Source: CAZERD01 sp964515405
Lineage (GTDB): Bacteria > Campylobacterota_A > Desulfurellia > Desulfurellales > CAZERD01
Assembly (NCBI GenBank): GCA_964515405.1
Contig: CAZERD010000029.1
Coordinates: 1-17,223, forward strand
Reading direction: 5' to 3'
Length of the DNA stretch: 17,223 bases
The stretch's first letter is position 1; each line of letters opens with the position of its first letter. The notes below the pieces were generated by a model, which saw only the letters and a program-made list of their open reading frames with translations, did not search any database and was not told the origin of the DNA. Below, one piece after another: positions 14,641 to 17,223 of this stretch. The translations under genes and the position numbers were made by a program.

Positions 14641-15813
14641 TCAAGGGGTTGTCTTATCGGAGGTATTTATTTTAACTCTAATGGGTGAAAAGGGCTTTAA
14701 GGAGAGTTTGTATTTGATAGGGATGTTTATGAGCGCTGAGATGTTTCCGTGGGATGACTGAAGCGATATAATTGTGCCTGGGATGGTTTCTTTGCCGTCT
14801 GGTTGATATACTGTGACCTTGCTGTTCACTTTTACGTATTTTATATAGGAGGCCGGGAGGATCATTTTTATTAGCACGTCCCGGGGACTGTAAATGGATG
14901 CAATCTTCTGTCCGCGCTCTACGTAGGTTCCAGGTGCTCTGTAGATCTTGTATACTATTCCATTCAAAGGGCTTGCTATGGCAAGGTAGGATATCTTTAT
15001 GTCAGTTGCTCGTATTTTGTTTTCCAATCTCAGCATTTCAAGGGCGAGTTGTTTTAGTTTTAGCTGTTCCACTTGGGAGTTTTCATTTATTGTGGCCTTT
15101 AGGTTTAGTTTTTCTTGTTTCTTTGAATCTATGGATGATTGTATGCCCATTTCAATGTATTTTTCAATGGTGTTCAGGGTTTGTATTTTTTCCTTGAGGA
15201 GATTTATAGCGTGTCGCTCGTATGTTATTTTGCTGCGTAGGAGGTCAAGGTTTGCTCTGAATACAGTGCATTCGCCTTTGACTTGCCTGTTACACAAGCT
15301 CAACAGGTGATTGAGCAGGGATATGTTTGTTTTGAGTGTTGTTATTCTATGGATTTCGCTGGCTATTTGGTTTTTTATGGAGTTTGTTTCCATTCTCTCT
15401 CTTTCTTTCTGTAGTTTGAGCTCGTATCCCAATGCTTTTATTTCGGAATCAACCTGAGAAATTGTCTTCTTTATTTTCAGTATCTTTGCACTATACAGGG
15501 CTTCCACGATGTGTTCTCTTTCTACCACATTCTCAAGCTCTGTTTTGTACATTTGCAGTGTTTTTCTTAGTATAGAATCATCGAGCATTACCAGGGGTTG
15601 AGCTTTCTTGACTATTGCACCTGGTTTTACATACACGGTTTTTATGTATGAGGGGCTTGGTGAAACAATGTATAGGAGTTTTGGATACACATATGCTGTT
15701 TCTATGTTTAAAGTGGTCAAGGATTCTCGTGCCTCTTTGTAGGCGGCAGCTACACCTATTATGAGGGTTATGGATAGTATGGCATATATAAGCTTTAAAG
15801 TTTTCTTATCCAT
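14641..15813 (-). CDS. HlyD-type periplasmic adaptor (membrane fusion protein) with long coiled-coil hairpin
   Basis: A 390-residue protein. One membrane helix (about 8-24) anchors it, with the bulk in the periplasm. The first lipoyl half-motif is at about 45-80 (TVYVKPGAIVKKAQPLVMLD). A long heptad-rich helical hairpin covers about 80-265. The second lipoyl half is at about 278-310 (ASPLNGIVYKIYRAPGTYVERGQKI), then a beta-barrel segment. Such proteins link an inner-membrane pump to an outer-membrane channel. C174 and C182 lie near the middle of the hairpin, close to its predicted tip, and could form a disulfide. No pump or TolC-like gene is in the window. There is no Shine-Dalgarno; the ATG lies almost at the predicted transcription start. 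Confidence 0.83.
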   Translation of the reverse strand: MDKKTLKLIYAILSITLIIGVAAAYKEARESLTTLNIETAYVYPKLLYIVSPSPSYIKTVYVKPGAIVKKAQPLVMLDDSILRKTLQMYKTELENVVEREHIVEALYSAKILKIKKTISQVDSEIKALGYELKLQKERERMETNSIKNQIASEIHRITTLKTNISLLNHLLSLCNRQVKGECTVFRANLDLLRSKITYERHAINLLKEKIQTLNTIEKYIEMGIQSSIDSKKQEKLNLKATINENSQVEQLKLKQLALEMLRLENKIRATDIKISYLAIASPLNGIVYKIYRAPGTYVERGQKIASIYSPRDVLIKMILPASYIKYVKVNSKVTVYQPDGKETIPGTIISLQSSHGNISALINIPIKYKLSLKPFSPIRVKINTSDKTTP

Positions 15814-15822
15814 TGAATATGG

Positions 15823-15851
15823 ATTTTAGGAAAAGGTATTATAGGTGTCAA
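15823..15851 (-). promoter_or_regulatory. Sigma70-type promoter of the hlyD-hgdB-hgdB-hgdC cassette
   Basis: On the minus strand, TTGACA (15851-15846) and TAAAAT (15828-15823) are 17 bp apart, the same hexamers as the promoter at 5326-5354. The usual +1 would be near 15816, only about 3 nt before the ATG whose first base is 15813, so the message should be leaderless or nearly so. Confidence 0.75.
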
Positions 15852-15856
15852 TCAGC

Positions 15857-15892
15857 TTGTTTTTTTGTATTGTTTTTCTATATTTATAGAAA
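15857..15892 (+). promoter_or_regulatory. Candidate promoter and operator palindrome of the chalcone-isomerase-like gene
   Basis: TTGTTT (15857-15862) and TATATT (15879-15884) are 16 bp apart. A perfect 8+2+8 inverted repeat, TTTCTATA-TT-TATAGAAA (15875-15892), overlaps the -10 and the expected start, ending 10 bp before GGAGGTGAT (15902-15910). It could bind a dimeric regulator, or form a hairpin near the 5' end of the transcript. Confidence 0.5.
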
Positions 15893-15912
15893 GAGCTTGG
15901 TGGAGGTGATCT

Positions 15913-16485
15913 ATGAGGTTGAGATACCTTATCGCTGGTGTTGTCATCTTTCTTGCTATTCCTGGGTTTGCTTTAGGTATCACAGTAGCAGGGTATCATC
16001 TCAAGGATACCATTAAATATTCCAACAAAACGTTGAGATTGAATGGGTATGCTGTGAGAACAGCTACAATATTTGCAATAAAGGTGTACATAGGTGCTTT
16101 CTACACAGAGAAACCATTAAGGAGCTACAGAGCGGTTGTGGACGACAAAAATCCAAAAGTTATATTCATGCATTTTCTTAGGTCTGTATCCCATTCTCAA
16201 TTCAGGGATGCGTTCATTGATGATTTTAAATACTCTAACCCTCAGGGGGTGGAGAAGACCTGGTATGTAAAGAAGTTTATGGAATTGTTCAAGAATAGCA
16301 TAAAAAGCGGGGAAGATATATCCATTGTGCTGCTCCCGGAAAGGCAATGCGTTGTTGTGTTGATAGATGGTAGGAAAGTGGGTAAAGTGCGTAGTGGTGC
16401 ACTTATAAGGGCAATTGAAAGGGTGTTCGTTGGGCCTAGACCAGCTAAAGGATATTTAAAGAAGGGTTTTCTGGGTTTAAAGTAG
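15913..16485 (+). CDS. Exported chalcone-isomerase-like protein
   Basis: A 190-residue protein with a signal peptide (MRLRYLIAGVVIFLAIPGFA, cleavage near residues 20-22). The mature part follows the bacterial chalcone-isomerase-like pattern: L-x-L-N-G-Y-A-V-R-x-A-x-I-F-A-I-K-V-Y-I-G-A-F-Y at about 42-64, then PKVIFMHFLRSVSHSQFRDA, WYVKKFMELF, a SGEDISIVLLPE strand, and GALIRAIERVFVGPRPAKGYLKKG at the C-terminus. Family members in bacteria bind hydrophobic ligands and are mostly of unknown function; flavonoid isomerase activity is not expected. The Shine-Dalgarno GGAGGTGAT is an almost perfect match to the 16S rRNA tail, suggesting strong translation. It is divergent from the hlyD cassette with a 99-bp shared control region, so co-regulation is possible. 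Confidence 0.83.
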   Translation: MRLRYLIAGVVIFLAIPGFALGITVAGYHLKDTIKYSNKTLRLNGYAVRTATIFAIKVYIGAFYTEKPLRSYRAVVDDKNPKVIFMHFLRSVSHSQFRDAFIDDFKYSNPQGVEKTWYVKKFMELFKNSIKSGEDISIVLLPERQCVVVLIDGRKVGKVRSGALIRAIERVFVGPRPAKGYLKKGFLGLK

Positions 16486-16533
16486 CTCTGTTTTTTTGTT
16501 TTTGGTTTTTATAGACTGGATGAGGGTAAATTT

Positions 16534-16562
16534 TTGACTTTTAGTAGGTTAGATGTTATATT
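16534..16562 (+). promoter_or_regulatory. Sigma70-type promoter of speD-pdaD
   Basis: TTGACT (16534-16539) and TATATT (16557-16562) are 17 bp apart, each matching five of six consensus bases. Predicted start near 16569. The 134-bp gap after the chalcone-isomerase-like gene supports a separate transcription unit. A T-run (16491-16497) follows the upstream stop, but I find no convincing stem for a terminator there. Confidence 0.75.
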
Positions 16563-16565
16563 CCC

Positions 16566-16590
16566 TCACGCAAGTTCTTAGAGCTTGTGA
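16566..16590 (+). other. 5'-UTR hairpin before speD
   Basis: CAAGTTC (16571-16577), loop TTA, then GAGCTTG (16581-16587) make a 7-bp stem with one G-U pair. TCA (16566-16568) and TGA (16588-16590) extend it across a 2-base bulge. It lies at the predicted transcript 5' end, about 14 bp before the AAAGGAGGG ribosome site. It could stabilise the mRNA or be a weak terminator for the upstream gene. Confidence 0.4.
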
Positions 16591-16619
16591 AATTTTATTT
16601 TATAAAGGAGGGTACATGA

Positions 16620-17036
16620 GTGAAGGCACTTGGAAGACACATTTTGGCTGAGTACTTTGAGTGTGACAGGGCTTTACTGGATGATCCTGGGAGGCTTGAG
16701 GAACTTCTCAGGGAAGCCGCAGTGGCGGCTAATGCTACGGTTATTTCTTCCTCTTTCAGGCGTTTTGAACCCTTCGGGGTGAGCGGTGTTGTAATTATCG
16801 CTGAATCTCACCTATCCATTCATACGTGGCCTGAGTATGGTTATGCTGCCGTTGATTATTTCACCTGCGGTGATGCGGCGGATCCATGGAAGGCGCACGA
16901 GTATCTGAAGAAACTTTTACATCCAAAACACACGGAAGAAAGGGAGTTGCTGAGGGGCGTGCTCGGAGTTGAGGAGCTTCAGTTTAAGCCCCAATTCTTG
17001 AAGCAGTCACCACAACTCGGTTCATCTTTTTCATAA
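16620..17036 (+). CDS. speD: S-adenosylmethionine decarboxylase proenzyme, prokaryotic class 1B type
   Basis: A 138-residue proenzyme that cleaves itself to create a pyruvoyl cofactor and decarboxylates AdoMet, giving the aminopropyl donor for spermidine. The self-processing site is E62-S63 in AESHLSIHTWPEYGYAAVDY; S63 becomes the pyruvoyl group, and H68 and C83 (FTCGDA) occupy the processing and catalytic positions known for the Thermotoga maritima enzyme. Length fits the short archaeal/Gram-positive-like class and not the 264-residue Escherichia coli class. GTG at 16620 is the start: AAAGGAGGG lies 7 nt upstream, and the overlapping ATG at 16616 is in another frame. pdaD begins 17 bp downstream. 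The C-terminal tail after about residue 120 is longer than the minimal domain. Confidence 0.95.
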   Translation: MKALGRHILAEYFECDRALLDDPGRLEELLREAAVAANATVISSSFRRFEPFGVSGVVIIAESHLSIHTWPEYGYAAVDYFTCGDAADPWKAHEYLKKLLHPKHTEERELLRGVLGVEELQFKPQFLKQSPQLGSSFS

Positions 17037-17053
17037 TTCTCAGGAGGCAAGAG

Positions 17054-17223
17054 ATGTTTGAGAGGGTGCCCAATATATATACGTTGAAGTGTGCCTATGG
17101 CGAGGGTATTTCTGAACTCAATGCATTTGATGTTGCCCTCCTTAAGAGCGGGGTTGGGAATACCAACCTAGTAAAAATGAGCTCCATTTTGCCTCCTAAT
17201 TGCAGGTTTAAAGAGAATATAAT
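17054..17223 (+). CDS. pdaD: Pyruvoyl-dependent arginine decarboxylase, 3'-truncated by the window edge
   Basis: ATG at 17054 follows CAGGAGG (17041-17047), and 56 codons are visible. They match the N-terminal subunit of PdaD: VPNIYTLKCAYGEGISELNA, then a Gly-Val-Gly-Asn-x-Asn-Leu-Val segment, and KMSSILPPNC. The self-cleavage site is S43-S44; S44 would become the pyruvoyl group. The enzyme decarboxylates arginine to agmatine. Next to speD this points to spermidine synthesis from arginine via agmatine, as in Thermus and some archaea and thermophilic bacteria. The remainder, and any aminopropyltransferase or ureohydrolase, lies right of the window. Too short for the frame to be mistaken: the family motif is intact and in order. 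Confidence 0.92.
   Translation, partial: MFERVPNIYTLKCAYGEGISELNAFDVALLKSGVGNTNLVKMSSILPPNCRFKENI

Noticed and set aside
14610..14666. N-terminal extension of the short HgdB-like protein into the open frame upstream
   Set aside because: No ATG, GTG or TTG was found in frame in that stretch, and it overlaps the HlyD stop.
16563..16619. Riboswitch (for example AdoMet-sensing) upstream of speD
   Set aside because: The leader is only about 50 nt with one short hairpin, too small for a known AdoMet aptamer.
1..17223. CRISPR array, insertion sequence, tRNA or phage attachment site
   Set aside because: No repeat-spacer periodicity, transposase-like frame, terminal repeats or tRNA-like fold was noticed on reading both strands by eye; a tool-based scan was not possible.

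Overview
The window looks like chromosome of a flagellated, diderm, anaerobic bacterium with a moderately low G+C content, possibly a thermophile. The diderm reading rests on a HlyD-type periplasmic adaptor, a lipoprotein, exported proteins and RapZ. The flagellum reading rests on FlhG. Anaerobic metabolism is suggested by an oxygen-labile 2-hydroxyacyl-CoA dehydratase-type activator with two partner subunits. Arginine is written mostly AGG/AGA, isoleucine often ATA, and a pyruvoyl-dependent speD-pdaD polyamine pair is present; these are common in thermophiles but do not prove it. I do not assign a phylum. No rRNA, tRNA, CRISPR array, insertion sequence or phage gene was seen, and no stretch over 300 bp lacks a gene.

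Left region (1-5304). The 3' part of flhG enters from the left on the plus strand. It converges on, and overlaps, a tightly packed seven-gene minus-strand operon. In transcription order this is: M24 aminopeptidase, J-domain protein, NifX/NifB-like protein, hpf, ptsN, rapZ, pyrB. Several stop/start pairs overlap as ATGA. A near-consensus sigma70 promoter (TTGACA, 17 bp, TAAAAT) sits just upstream of the aminopeptidase. The operon combines ribosome hibernation (hpf), nitrogen-PTS signalling (ptsN), RNA/envelope regulation (rapZ) and pyrimidine synthesis (pyrB).

Middle region (5383-10214, plus strand). A DUF4405-type cytochrome b-like membrane protein with a duplicated cytoplasmic domain overlaps an adenine deaminase gene (ade), which ends at an A/T stem with a T-run. 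A consensus promoter then drives a polar amino acid ABC transporter: binding protein, hairpin, permease, ATPase. The ATPase gene overlaps the end of a convergent minus-strand DUF6062-like gene that carries two CxxC...CxxH modules.

Right region (10975-16485). A promoter precedes a small plus-strand lipoprotein gene and an unrecognised 176-residue gene. These converge with a minus-strand cassette: HlyD-type adaptor, two HgdB-family subunits (one short) and a HgdC/BadF-type ATPase activator. This is the most intriguing system in the window. It looks like an ATP-driven low-potential reductase or dehydratase with no CoA transferase or other usual pathway genes nearby, read together with a periplasmic adaptor. 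A promoter for the cassette is visible, so close to the hlyD ATG that the mRNA would be almost leaderless. Divergent from it is an exported chalcone-isomerase-like gene with a palindrome in its promoter region.

Right edge (16534-17223). A promoter and 5'-UTR hairpin precede speD and the start of pdaD. Together these imply arginine to agmatine plus decarboxylated AdoMet, feeding spermidine synthesis, probably through N1-aminopropylagmatine.
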